A DNA stretch of 64,000 bases from Cryptomeria japonica (Eukaryota > Streptophyta > Pinopsida > Cupressales > Cupressaceae): the NCBI RefSeq assembly GCF_030272615.1, contig NC_081406.1, positions 237,687,922-237,751,921 of the forward strand, written 5' to 3'. Of the stretch, positions 1 through 11,737 are shown in pieces. The notes below the pieces were generated by a model that ran no database searches, had not been told where the DNA came from, and saw nothing but the letters and a program-made list of their open reading frames with translations. The number at the start of each line of letters is the position of its first letter. Positions within the stretch are counted from its first letter, which is position 1. A program made the translations under genes and the position numbers.

Positions 1-572
1 TCAAATCCAAGTAGAGTTAAATATAAATTTAAATATAAATTGTAACGCATGTGTATACATACATGTACATATATGTACAAAAAACCATAACTAACCTGTC
101 CACTAACAACATCAAAAGAATCTCTCCTATGCACACGCTTAGAGCTCAAGGAAGGAGTGACATGAGCTAACTGTTATCCATACACGTGTACAAGGAAGGA
201 GTGACATGTATGTATTTAAGGATTAGTCCACGATCAATTCAAATGATACAAATTAAAACTTAGAACTAGATTATTTATTAAACATGATCTATATATAGAT
301 TTATTCTACATTACAACATGTATACATATCTTCTGAAAATTTAAATGCACATGTACATGTAAATACCTATGTATTAGGAGTAGGTTGTATAGTCTGATCC
401 TATCCTGTCATCATATCAACAACATCACTCGTGCCTTCATATCTCTCTCTAGCTATGCGTATCACTGAGGAGTGCAAGGGGATAACTAGATGACTGGGCA
501 TCGTGGATGAAGTGTCTAACTGTAGTAGCATGTCCATAAATCCAATATGGCTCAAATCTCGTAGCTGCTCCT
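1..572. other. No gene recognised; AT-rich flank
   Basis: No reading frame, RNA gene or element terminus could be supported here. A short phrase (aaggaaggagtgacatg) occurs twice near 152 and 191, which suggests a small local duplication. The right part runs into the decayed minus-strand frame that follows and may belong to the same element. Confidence 0.4.
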
Positions 573-690
573 CAAATGAGTCTAAGCCCTCATCTGTGAT
601 ATGGACTTGATCAGCTCGTATCTCCTCCTTAAATTAATCCAAGCCCTCATATGTGATATGGACCTGATCAGCTCGTATCTCCTCCTCTAC
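573..690. repeat. 57 bp tandem duplication, two copies
   Basis: The stretch around aagccctcat (584) recurs at 641, a period of 57 bp, with only a few mismatches through the shared tail gatcagctcgtatctcctcc. Fifty-seven is a multiple of three, so the duplication would add 19 codons to the minus-strand frame it lies in without shifting it. Confidence 0.75.
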
Positions 691-1876
691 AGTAACAAAG
701 TGATCTATAGGTGGGTTAGTTCCTAGAGCATGCATAGAGTGATGAGAATTTTGTGATTGCCTCGGGGTATGCGTCGATGTAGCGATAGCCTGCCCATCTC
801 TAAGAATCTCCTCTCTAACATTAGCTAATGGTATCCCAAGTCGAGATGAAATAAAATGGTAAGCATGTAGTAGGTCCTTGGCTAAATACTGTGACATCTG
901 TACATGTCTACTACCTCCGACTATAACTTCTACCTCATCTAGGGAGGGGATGCCAGTAGTAATATACCGATCATCTGAATCTGAAGCCCCACGTGACTAG
1001 AAGATGCATGATCCGTGGATGATCGCGAACGTGGTCGACTCATCATATATCTGCCCAACCTGTCAGATGATATGGTGGTTTCTACTGATGCAATCTATCC
1101 AATCCTATCAATTGCTTCTCTCTGAGAAGCAATCACAACATGATCTGCTATGGGGGCCATGGCTGGGACTACTACAGGAAATCTCTAGCCAACAAGGTCC
1201 CTGTGTCTAGGCGGAGCTCTATCACACCTACGATATGCATCTCTATCAGCAATCTTGCCCCTCCCCTATCCATAATATGCTGGAATATCAAGGTAGTTTG
1301 GTTTCATTTGACAATGACCCTCAACAAATACTTGTTGTGCAAAGTATAATGGTATCTGGTCGTTATTAGGATAGTGACCATGGGTAGCCAAGAAGCATGG
1401 GTAAATCAATGATGTAACCTGTGGGTCGATACATCTCGTGACCTGATATCCTCTCACCTTACTCTTCTCCTAATACTATGGAAAGCATCTCTCCTTGATG
1501 GTCTCCTTTGAGACCACCTTCACCATATTAGCAAAAGAATCAGGACCCCTCACCTCACTCCTCAACTGTATATAAATATCTTCTATAACCTTAGGTGAGA
1601 ATGAAGTGTGAGAAACTAAGTGGTCCCTCAATATTTGCAAACTATCAAAAATGGATGTGCATGTGTACTCTTGTACACGCCATCAGTACGAGGGTCATCT
1701 AATATGACCCTCAACCTATGCAGCTCACGATCACTGTATTGGGAAATAGTAGCAATGTCGAGCAAGGGGGGATCCTGGTGTGAAGGATCAACATCATCAA
1801 TGTGTGGCTTCTAATCAGGAGCCTGTGTAGGTGGATCCTGATTAGGAGCCTGTGAAGGTATATCCTAGGATGCCAT
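600..1876 (-). pseudogene. Decayed unknown protein, probably element-encoded
   Basis: Read on the minus strand from an ATG at 1876, short open stretches in shifting frames give a Pro/Gln-rich start (SQAPNQDPPTQAP), then DIATISQYSDRELHRLRVIL, later SLIYPCFLATHGHYPNN and an 87-residue open piece at 634-897 containing LAKDLLHAYHFISSRLGIP. Stops and frameshifts separate the pieces. I do not recognise the family. Its decay and its position beside a satellite suggest a transposable-element protein rather than a host gene. Alternatives are a host pseudogene or a chance set of frames; the length over which sensible peptide can be followed argues against chance. Confidence 0.4.
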
Positions 1877-1917
1877 CTATCTAGGTACCTGTCATAAACT
1901 TAAAATAAATACGTAAG

Positions 1918-2145
1918 CACACACACACATGAAGTGCATTCAATTTAAAACATTAAAAATTAAAATTAGTTAAATTGCAGAGAGAGAGAGATTATACATA
2001 TAAATCTTCATGAGAGAGAGAGATCATTTTCATTTTCAAAAATTTAAATCTTCAAGAATACATAAAAAATTCAAATATTTCAGAGAGAGAGAGAGATAAC
2101 ATATATTTTATATCTAAAGATAACATATCTTTCAGAGAGATAGAG
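1918..2145. repeat. CA and GA/AGAG simple repeats
   Basis: A short (CA)n run at about 1918-1929 is followed by several separate runs of GAGAGA at about 1980, 2013, 2082 and 2133, spaced by AT-rich sequence with the shared word ttcaaatctt. They lie between the decayed frame and the satellite. No gene is seen. Confidence 0.7.
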
Positions 2146-2289
2146 AGATCTAACATGTGTATATTTAAATCTTTGAAATGCATAAAACATTCAACAACAT
2201 GATATATAACATGGAATGCAACAAGGCTCTAAATTTGTTGACAATTTTTTTGTTATTGAACTCCATATCTCAAAAAAATACAGGTCATT

Positions 2290-4870
2290 GTATTTTTGTA
2301 ATGGGCCCATATGATTATAAAATTATTAAATCTGTAATATGTGATCTTAAGGGGAATATCATATGTACACTAGGATGTTATAAGGGGTCATATGTGACCT
2401 CCTAAGAGGTCACGCATGTGTTGATGCATGCATGACCCCTTAGGACCACATACGATCCATTAGGACTCTATGTGATGGACTAAGGGGTATGTTGTTCACA
2501 CTAAGATTTTATAAGGGGTCATATGCAGTTCTAAGGGTCACACATGTGTTATAGCACATGCGTGACCCCTTAGGACCACATATGACCCCTTAGAACACTA
2601 TGTGATCCTAAGGGGAATATCATATGTACACTAGGATGTTATAAGGGGTCATTATATTTTTGTAATGGGCCCATATGATTATAAAATAATTAAATCTGTA
2701 ATATGTGATCTTAAGGGGAATGCCATATGTACACTAGGATGTTATAAGGGGTCATATGTGACCTCCTAAGGGGTAACGCATGTGTTAATGCATGCGTGAC
2801 CCCTTAGGACCACATACAATCCCTTAGGAATGTATGTGATAGACTAAGGGGTATGTCGTTCACACTAGGATTTTATAAGGGGTCATATGCGGTTCTAAGG
2901 GGTCACAGATGTGTTACATGCGTGACCCCTTAGGACCACATATGACCCCTTAGGACACCATGTGATCCTAAGCGGAATGTCATATGTACACTAGGATGTT
3001 ATAAGGGGTCATATGTACACTAAGATGTTATAAGGGGTCATTGTATTTTTGTAATGGGCCCATATGATTATAAAATTATTAAATCTGTAATATGTGATCT
3101 TAAGGGGAATGTCATATGTACACTAGGATGTTATAAGGGGTCATATGTGACCTCCTAAGGGGTCACGCATGTTTTAACGCATGCGTGAGCCCTTAGGACC
3201 ACATACAATCCCTTAGGACTTTATGTGATGGACTAAGGGGTATGACATTCACACTAGGATTTTATAAGGGGTCATATGCAGTTCTAAGGGGTCACGTATG
3301 TGTTATAACACATGTGTGACCCCTTAGGACCGGATATGACCCCTTAGGACACTATGTGATCCTAAGAAGAATGTCATATGTACACTAGGATGTTATAAGG
3401 GGTCATTGTATTTTTGTAAAGGGCCAATATGATTATAAAATTATTAAATCTGTAATATGTGATCTTAAGGGGAGTGTCATATGTACACTAGGATGTTATA
3501 AGGGGTCATATGTGACCTCCTAAGGGGTCACACATGTGTTAATTCATGTGTGACCCCTTAGGACCACATACGATCCCTTAGGACTCTATGTGATGGACTA
3601 AGGGGTATGTCGTTCACACTAGGATTTTATAAGGGGTGATCATATGCGGTTCTAAGGGGTCACACATGTGTTATAACACATGTGTGACCCCTTAGGACCA
3701 CATATGACCCCTTAGGACACTATGTGATCCTAAGGGGAATGTCATATGTACACTAGGAGGTTATAAGCCTGGGTTATATGTGACCTCCTAAGGGGTCACG
3801 CATGTGTTAACGCATGTGTGACCCCTTAGGACCACATATGACCCCTTAGGATAGTATGTGATCCTAAGGGGAATGTCATATGTACACTAGGATGTTATAA
3901 GCCTGGGTCATATGTGACCTCCTATGGGGTCACACATGTGTTAATGCATGCGTGACCCCTTAGGACCACATATGACCCCTTAGGACACTATGTGATGGAC
4001 TAAGGGGTCATATGCGGTTCTAACCTGGGGTCACGCATGTGTGTTAGAACACATGTGTGACCCCTGAGGACCACATATATGTGATCCTAAGGGGAATGTC
4101 ATATGTTCACTAGGATGTTATAAGGGGTCATATGTGGTCCTAAGGGGTCATGCATGTGTTAACACATGCGTGACCCCTTAGGACCACATACGACCCCTTA
4201 GGACACTATGTGATGGACTAAGGGGTCATATGCAGTTGTAAGGGGTCACGCATGTGTGTTAGAACACATGCGTGACCCCTTAGGACCACATATATGTGAT
4301 CCTAAGGGGAATGTCGTATGTTCACTAGGATGTTATAAGGGGTCATATGTGGTCCTAAGGGGTCACACATGTGTGACCCCTTGAGACACTATGTGATGGA
4401 CTAAAGGGTATGTCGTTCACACTAGGATTTTATAAGGTGTCATATGCGGTTCTAAGGGGTCACGCATGTGTTAGAACACATGTGTGACCCCTTAAGACAC
4501 TATGTGATCCTAAAGGGAAGGTCGTATGTACACTAGGATATTATAAGGGGTCGTATGTTGTCCTAAGGGGTCACACATGTGCGTGACCCCTTAGGACCAC
4601 ATGTGACCTCTTAGGAAACTTCGTAATGCACTAAGGGGTATGTCGAACACACTAGGCTTTTATAAGGGGTCACATGTGGTCCTAAGGGTCACGCATGTGT
4701 TAACACATGTGTGACCTATTAGGACCATGTGTGACCCCTTAGGGTCCACTATGCGATCCTCTATGATCCTGAGGGAACATATAGTGTCATTAGGGGCATA
4801 TGTGGTCTTAAGGGGTCATGTTGTGCATGTAATAGGATGTGAAAATGGGTCACATTGTAGAGGATTTATT
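2290..4870. repeat. Palindromic satellite, ~365 bp higher-order unit
   Basis: The array is built from short words that are each other's reverse complement (taaggggtca and tgacccctta; catatg; cacatgtg), giving dozens of nested inverted repeats. A marker word (tgtaatgggc, last copy one base different) starts at 2297, 2661, 3050 and 3415, spacings of 364, 389 and 365 bp. From about 3,780 the marker is lost and the unit shortens and becomes irregular, with variants such as gcctgggtcat. The positions 3653-3694 form an exact 42 bp palindrome. No coding potential is believable here; short open frames follow from the repeat structure. Confidence 0.92.
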
Positions 4871-5459
4871 TTGTCTAATTTCTTTAAATTTGTTATCTAA
4901 ATTTTTAATGTTTTTTTAAATTAAAATTAAAATTAATTTTTCTAACATTTAATTTATTATATTTAGTTTGTGACATTTTTCTATTTTTCTTTTTTTGTTA
5001 ATGTTTTTCTAAGTTCTAATTTACTACCTTAGCTTTCTATGTTTTTCATAACAATTTTTCAAAATGTTGAAAAAAACATACATATATACAGTTATGTAAT
5101 TCTAAAAACAAATTGACACATTTCAATAAAAACATTAAATTATCAAACATTTTTCTAAAATGCTAAAAAACAATAACTATACAATTATTTAATTAAAAAA
5201 ATAAATTAACAAACAAATTATTTATTAATTTAATAAAAAAAGACATTATTAAACCAAAAAAGGGTTATTTTGTGCACCTGAAATAATGTAGGTTGAAAAC
5301 TGAAATGTGAGACACGCTAGCTGCTACAGACAAAGCACGGTGATGTGATGCTAACGAGTGGTTCAATCTAACCCCCATTGGATAGAAAAAGACAACTTTG
5401 ACAATGACAGTTTAACTGTCAAAATCGATATTTATAAAAGTTTCCAAAAACCTAATTGA
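4871..5459. other. AT-rich spacer, no gene
   Basis: Very AT-rich DNA with oligo-A and oligo-T runs up to about 5,260, then more mixed sequence. No open frame, terminus or RNA gene could be supported. It separates the satellite from the copia remnant and may contain that element's lost coding part beyond recognition. Confidence 0.4.
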
Positions 5460-5462
5460 AAC

Positions 5463-5620
5463 TGGGTTCGAGTGAGGGGGGGTTCGCTTGAAATATTTTA
5501 AGGAGCTCGAGCGAACCCAAAATCCACTCGCGGTTCAAGCGAACCCACAAACGATGGCCGGTTCCCTCAAACCCCTATGTGTAGTTCGAACGAACCACCA
5601 TAGTTCGTTCGAACCCCGCA
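5463..5620. repeat. Cluster of GTTCG-N-CGAAC type motifs
   Basis: At least six variants of a near-palindromic motif (gttcgagtg, ggttcgcttgaa, ctcgagcgaacc, ggttcaagcgaacc, gttcgaacgaacc, gttcgttcgaacc) occur within about 150 bp in mixed spacing. The enclosing 102-codon open frame (5488-5796) has no recognisable domain, and I regard it as a by-product. Function unknown. Confidence 0.5.
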
Positions 5621-5796
5621 AAAAAAAATTTCACCACTTTCGCCAATTTCCTTCGTTGGAAAAAGTGGGAACTATTAATGTGGGAGTACCCTACATTAAG
5701 CAACTGAATGGGTTTTCAATATCAGATGAAGGAGATATGGTATGTAGATACATTTGTATATTTAAGAGACAAGTTAGGGGTCTTTGCCCCTCCTGA

Positions 5797-6123
5797 TGAG
5801 AACTAGGTGCATGGAGATGCATCAATCCGGTGGACTCCACAGTCTTATCTTCTTATCTGGGTCGATGAGTTAGTGTTGCTGCTCAGCAGGCTTAGTTAGT
5901 GTATGGTTTAGAGTTAGAGATTATTTGGTTTGAGCGTGAGAAGCATGATCTGTATTTTGTCTTTGGCATTACTGTCAAAGGGGGAGAGATGCATGTGAAA
6001 AACTGCCTTATCTTTGGAGAATTGTATGCATGATTTTAAGGGGAGTTTGTTGATGGTGATTTATTCCTTTGCATTAATTTATTTTCACATTCATATGTTT
6101 CCATCTATGACAAAGGGGACGAT
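5797..6123 (+). mobile_element. 3' internal end of a Ty1/copia element
   Basis: This stretch precedes an LTR and carries two polypurine tracts: caaagggggagag near 5977 and the tract at about 6111-6122 (acaaaggggacg) that abuts the LTR start. That arrangement is what primes plus-strand DNA synthesis in copia elements. No pol sequence is recognisable upstream, so the element is truncated or decayed on its 5' side. Confidence 0.65.
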
Positions 6124-7480
6124 TGTTGGATATTGTTGCTACTAGGATATGTTGTTGTCATTGATGTCAACATATTCTTGTATTTTGGTGTTGCAAAGAA
6201 TTGTTTTGGTGATCTGGTGTTTGCGGTGAGTTGATCTGGTTGGTTTATCTATTTGATATGCTGAATCAACAAGAGATACTTCATTTTTTATTGATTCCAT
6301 GATGTTGTGTGGTGATTTGATCTAGTTGAGGATTCTAGTATGGAGATTTGTTTTTAGTATTCAGTGTTCTAGTGTTTTGGTATTTGATCCATTGTGCTCC
6401 GGTATGATCATATCCTGTGTTGCAGATTTGGGAGAGTGTTCGAGATGTTCATGTGTATCTTCATTTTAGATGGTTCATCATTTGGTTCTCTGCAAGATAT
6501 TTTCTTTTCTGAGTTGCTGCTAATAATTTTTCTTGAGTGTTAGCATGTTGATCGATGAAGATTTGATTAAGTGGTGTTGGTGCATCAATTGCGGATGATT
6601 CTAATATTCTTGTTGGTGTTTCTTAATAATTTCCTATTTTTCTAGTGGTCCACATTGATCATTGTTTGTGTTCTTGAATATCTTATGGGTCCGATGATAT
6701 TCTTCATGTTATGTAGTATTTTTGGCAGTGTAACGTGTTGCGGTTGATCTCAGTGAGATTTTGGGTGGTGTTGCATGTTTGAGGAGTTGATTTGGGTCCA
6801 TGGTATGTCCTCTATGGTATTGTATTGGTTTGATGGTTAATTTATGTATCGTGGGATGTAATTTTGTAAGTAGGTGTTGAGGGTTTAGCCGACCTTGTAT
6901 TCAAGGTTGATAATTTGTATAAATAGGTGTTATATTCATGTAATTTGGGTTTGGATGTTCTATTTGCATTATCAAAGAGTGGTGTATTTTCGGATAAGTG
7001 AATCTATCTTTTGGTGTGGTGTATTGAGTAGAGATTGTGGCAGGGTAGACAATTGTGCTTAACCAGAACTATCATCAGGCATTAGCAGATGCTATCTTTG
7101 TAGTTCATCTCTACTAAATTGTAGTCTGAATTTTGATGTAAGGTAGTCAACCTTCCTTGAGGGTTGTAGCCTTCTAGGTCATTGTAATTTGAGTAGTGAG
7201 TTCTAGGTAGTGTGCCTAAATGCATGTGCATTCCCCATTGTAATATTTTCAGATACTACTGCAAAGTATTATCTTATTATGGGTAGGTTCCCACTGTGGT
7301 TTTTCTCTTAACAGGGTTTTCCACATCAAAATATTAGTGTTATATGTGTTTTTATTATTGTTGTTATCATTCTTTTTGTTGTAGTTGATCAAATTTTAAA
7401 TAGTGCTTAAATTGTTTGATCTGGTAAAAATTGATTCACCCCCTCCCCCTCTCAATTTTCCTTCCTTTCTCTTGCCAACA
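6124..7480 (+). mobile_element. Ty1/copia 3' LTR
   Basis: The 1,357 bp segment starts TGTTGG and ends CCAACA, an inverted terminal pair typical of copia LTRs, and directly follows a polypurine tract. Its 5' sequence (gttgtcattgatgtcaac) resembles that of the copia LTR at 41,099. A TATA-like box lies at 6918. No second LTR of this element is in the window, so its target duplication cannot be tested. The LTR is followed at once by LINE sequence. Confidence 0.8.
6918..6925 (+). promoter_or_regulatory. TATA box of the copia LTR
   Basis: The word tataaata sits in the second half of the LTR in the element's own orientation, where the U3/R boundary is expected. It would place transcription start roughly 30 bp downstream. 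Positional inference only. Confidence 0.5.
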
Positions 7481-7489
7481 CTATGATTT

Positions 7490-9120
7490 TGTATACTCTA
7501 AAGACTAGTTAGCTTACTAAATGTGGGCTATTTTGGATCTATATAAGGGCTCAAAAGATCTTTTTTGGTTTGATTTAAGGGATGGTAACCCCCCAATCAT
7601 TTGTATTTATCCACACTTACAACCCCTTTGTGATAGTTTTATTGCAGTTGGCTTAAATATAGTGGCAGATTATAAGATGGTTTAGAATTTGGGATAGGGT
7701 ATTATTTGTAGATGGAAGGATCCCCACAACTGGCTATTGGGTGGGATGACATAGCCTTGGCAAGAGCTAGCTTAGATTCTTTCTTCTTGAGAGTGTAATT
7801 CACTATCATGGAAGGATTTCCTAGCCTCGGGTATAGATTCGATAGGCGAGCACTCTGTGGTTGTGGGCTACTTGGAGCTTGATAGGTAGTTGTTTGGGAA
7901 TTTAGGGGTTTCATGGTGGAGATGGGTGTGGAACAAATTTTCCTAGCCCAAGTGAATTTTTTTATGTGGCTGGTGGTTTAAAATAGATGTCTTACTTGGG
8001 ATAATTTGTGCAAGCATGGTTTCAATAGACCTTTGATTTGTGTGTTGTACCGTAAGATTGAAGGGTGTGTTCCTCTTTTTTTTAAGTGCTCTTTCTCTAG
8101 TGAAATTTGGCACATCTGGTGAAGAGTTTGGAATTGGGCCTATTGGCATGTCTCCTCATTGGTTGAGTTTTGGGACTACATGAATAAGCCTCCTATTACG
8201 ACTTCTTTTCTTTAGGTTTTCTGGGTTCTTCGACCCACTATCATCATTTGGCATATTTGGTTAGAATGAAATTGACGGATCTTTAAGGATGCTAAATTGG
8301 AGGTTCAACATTTGTGCTAGAAAATTATTCATACTCTTTATGAAATTGTCTTGGAAAAGTGTGATCTTTTTGGGGGATGGACCTTGGATATGTTGATATT
8401 TATAGAAGGTAGGTTTGATTTTTTTTTATCAAGGAGTTAATCCTTCTCTTGGGGTAGGTTGTAAGTAAGCTAAGAGGAATAGGTCCAGGCAACCTAAGCA
8501 AAAGTTTGATTGGGTGGGTCGATGGCTTCCTCCTCCTCAAGGAGTTTTGAACATAAATAATGATGGTTCTTCGAGAGAGAATCCAGTTCATGCTAGCATT
8601 GGTGGTGTAGGTCATGATAGCTTCAACTGTGCTTAATTTCTCTTTTCAATTATAGGGTTTTTCATACAAATAATTAAATGGAGGGTCTCACCATTTTGTA
8701 TGCTATGGAGAGAGGTTGTGTTTTTGGTTGGAAAAATGATTATTTGGGAATCTGATTCACAAGTGATGGTGAATCTGTTGACTAAGCAACAACTAGATTA
8801 TGTTAATTGGCACTTAGCTCAGGTTATTTGACAAATTATAAGGTTGTGCAACTCTTTGGAATCTGTTACTTTTACTCACATTTCTAGCTAGTGGAATAGA
8901 GTAGCAAACTATTTGGCCAAATGGGCTTCTAATCATTTGTAGGGATGAAATTTTTTGGGTACGGGACAAGTATCTCTGGAGTTGTCTCACATGTTGGAGC
9001 AGTCAGTTGCTGAAGATAGGGAACTATAATGCTTTGTTTTTCTCTATTGAGTTGTTGGCCCTTCTTGCTCTATAATTCTCCATGTTTAATAAATTCTTAC
9101 CCCTTTGTTTGGAAAAAAAT
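7490..9120 (+). pseudogene. LINE 3' half: zf-RVT and RNase H, decayed
   Basis: Pieces in several frames match the 3' half of plant L1-type LINEs. Near 7,990-8,110 there is CLTWDNLCKHGFNRPLICVLY-like zf-RVT sequence; near 8,235-8,300 IIIWHIWLE and RIFKDA, the end of that domain; near 8,545-8,940 an RNase H domain with NNDGSS (first catalytic Asp), WESDSQVMVNLL (another catalytic Asp) and NRVANYLAKWASNHL. The same module, better preserved, lies at 25,582-26,886. Stops and frameshifts are frequent. The reverse transcriptase core is missing. A short A-run near 9110 marks the likely 3' end. It would have acted in target-primed reverse transcription. Confidence 0.75.
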
Positions 9121-9129
9121 ATTCATATT

Positions 9130-9510
9130 TAATTGTACACATGTAGGTGCCAACTTGGTGAGTACTTCTAACAAATAATAGAAATTTCAATGAATTTCAT
9201 AACAAGTTTTTGCTCTTCCCATTAAACATATGATAGTTGAATTAACAAATTACTATAATTAATTTTAACAAAAATTTAACATCATACTTTAAATATACAT
9301 ATGTGGGTCATTTTAGTATAACAAAAAGTCGACATCATATTTAAATTTTATATGGATGAATCATTCAATATTTTTTTAATTGTACATATATAGATCCCAA
9401 ATTGATAACTACTTCTAACTAATAATAAAAATTTCAATAAATTTCCCAACAAATGTCGACTCTTCCAATTGAATTAACAGATTACTATTATTAACTATTT
9501 GACATACAAA
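9130..9510. repeat. Two diverged direct repeats, period ~248 bp
   Basis: Sequence at about 9130-9265 recurs at about 9378-9497 (aattgtaca, gtacttctaac versus ctacttctaac, aatttcaat-aattt, gttgaattaaca versus attgaattaaca), with substitutions and a deletion of roughly 15-20 bp in the second copy. AT-rich and non-coding; lies between the LINE remnant and the glycosyltransferase gene. Confidence 0.6.
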
Positions 9511-9947
9511 TTACTCTCAAATTTATAATAACATTATATGAAACTCTTTCGTACCATTATAAACAGACATTGAATAGCATTAATACACAAGAATACAAAA
9601 GCCAATATGGGCCCTCAAATATAACCAACCATTAAGGGGCTATTTGCCATTTACAAATTGCAGATAACTAAATAAATTCAATATTTCTGATGCTACAAAA
9701 GACAATAAGAAGCTCTGTGATTTGGATGCGCATCTTCGCTGCAAACTGTCACACAGACAACGGGAGCCCTTCTTTTTTCTTAGCTTATCCTTCAATCAAT
9801 CCCCACCCAATTAGAAACCCACAGATCTTTACAATTAAAAGAATAGAAAAAGACATTTCAGAATCACGAAGCCGTGTCCAATACTCTAACGTAACATGTT
9901 TTCCACAACATGCAGTCCGTCAAAAGTGGAGTAATTTACGGTTTCTT
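9511..9947. other. 3' flank of the GT34 gene
   Basis: This is downstream of the minus-strand glycosyltransferase gene and should contain its 3' UTR. I saw no clear AATAAA on the minus strand. The plus-strand frame at 9690-9986 overlaps the end of the gene and is not supported as coding. Confidence 0.4.
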
Positions 9948-11737
9948 TTAGCCCACGACAGTCTCGAGCGTAGAAGAAGAAGATAGAGAAGAATGCCTGA
10001 GACCCACAAGCCTAAGCAATTGGTTGTCGGCGAAATTGAAAGCTCGCTCAAAGCCCTTGGTGCATCTGTCCGTAGTATTCTTTCCTCCACAGAAATTACA
10101 GCCACAGAAATGAGTCACAAACGGCCACTTGGCCTTCCCCACAAGGATGTCCTCAAACTCATCTACAATGTACTCGAAATAGCCGTGTAAACTGTAACTT
10201 GCTTCCAGAAATACATTCTCCTCAGATTCCTTTCTGTTCGTATTGAGAAGGTACACTAATACGCTCTGATCGTCCGGATCCCATTCCTGCGGTCTGCTCT
10301 TCAGAACCGTATTCAGAGCCGCTTTGGCCGTTTGTATGTTTTCCGGCGCACCAAATTCGATCCACTTTTCTAGAAATTTGTGTGACCATTCACAATTGCG
10401 AATCAGAAAAACCCCTGCGTTCAGTCCTATCCAATCTGGATTTTCCCCATATACCTGCTAGTTGACAACACTACCGTAATAAGTAGACTACAGAAGATTA
10501 GAATCTATGAAACCAAGGATAAATGCCATGATTTGTATTCCTTAAGATTACTAAATGGGGAAACTTCCATTGTCAACTGGGACTAAGCTTTTCTTGTCAG
10601 GAAAACAAAAGAAAGAGGTGCCTCAAAAAGAATGCATGTCTTTTTGTGACAAAAATGGTATAAAATTGTTATCAATTTTTTCACTTATAACCGGTATATA
10701 CTTAAAATCTTATGTTCCTATTGCGAAAATTAGATCTAAAATATTGGTGAAAAATATTTACAAATCAAATTCAATAGCAATTTACCTCTCCAAACACTCC
10801 ACATCTCAATTCATTTCATGAAATCATGGGAGCAACTCTTCTCTTGAATAGATTTAACATCTACCCACATTTTTCCAAAAATAACTTACAATCAAAGTTT
10901 TGTTTCAAAACATACTGGAACAAATCATTAAAAACAGAAATTATCTGAAGCATTGGTCTAGCATAGCATCTAAAAACACCCATCAGATCTACAGTCCAGA
11001 TTCCACCAGAATATTACTAATTCTAGAGCAAATATATATCATACCTTTTCCCAGAAGCCGGGGACGACCATGTTCTTGTTCCAGCCATTGTATCTCTCAA
11101 AAGGAATAGAAAAATTGAAATCGGTAAAAATGGCGTCTGAATCCATCCACATGAACCATGTCACAGAAGGATTGGCCTTCATAAGCCGTAAAAGAAGTGG
11201 GTACCGAACCCAAGTACCAACAAATCCTTTCTGCCAAATCTCCAAAGCATACCAGACCTTGCAGCCGTGCAGATTACAGTAATCCACCTTATTTTTGTAA
11301 GTCTTCATCATCACATTAGAACCGTGAGAAGTAACACAGGGTGAAGATCTTTCCCCTGTTACCAACATAAAGGGCACAGCATTAGGATCGTCACTTCCTT
11401 GGTCCACCTGATGCAGCAATCTACTTACAGTTTCTTTGTTCGGTTCTTCTGTTCTAACAACATTAAAACTCTGGTTTTCATTTCCATTCTCACTTTGTTC
11501 TGCATTCTGATTCAATTCCCCACTTTTTGACAATTCTGGGTGATCTGTGACAAAGGATTGCATGGCACGGTTAAAGACACGGGCAGGTTTATTGGGCGGA
11601 GATTGATCTACAAAATCTGCTTCAATGTGATGGCCATTTAGAAATGCGTAGAAGAGAGTAGAAACAATGAGACATAGCAATAGGAAGGTCATTTTGTTTC
11701 TTGAGAGCATCCTGGGCTTGAGCAGCCATGCTCCCAT
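9948..11737 (-). CDS. GT34 family glycosyltransferase (two exons)
   Basis: Two exons, 11737-11045 and 10454-9948, joined across a phase-0 intron (10455-11044; donor AAAAG|GTATGA, acceptor AGCAG|GTATAT), give about 399 residues. The start is ATG 11737 (context tcaccATGG); an upstream TTG in frame is not used. A short basic cytosolic tail is followed by one membrane anchor (MTFLLLCLIVSTLFYAFL, about residues 16-33), so it is a type II Golgi protein. The stem is Ser/Asn/Glu-rich. The catalytic domain has MLVTGERSSPC, KNKVDYCNLHG, the DXD metal/nucleotide-sugar motif in WMDSDAIFTD, then exon 2 WIGLNAGVFLIRNCEWS, DPDDQS, FVTHFCGC and RAFNFADNQ. These are GT34 hallmarks (xyloglucan xylosyltransferases and galactomannan galactosyltransferase-like proteins). 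The exact acceptor polymer cannot be read from sequence. Family members are usually about 450 residues, so this one is somewhat short. It has no stop or frameshift and is the only intact host gene here. Confidence 0.93.

Noticed and set aside
2290-4870. CRISPR-like array of short palindromic repeats
   Set aside because: There are no unique spacers of constant length, and the surroundings are plant nuclear DNA; it is a satellite.
5488-5796. 102-codon plus frame
   Set aside because: No recognisable domain; part of it is the TTCG-CGAA repeat cluster.
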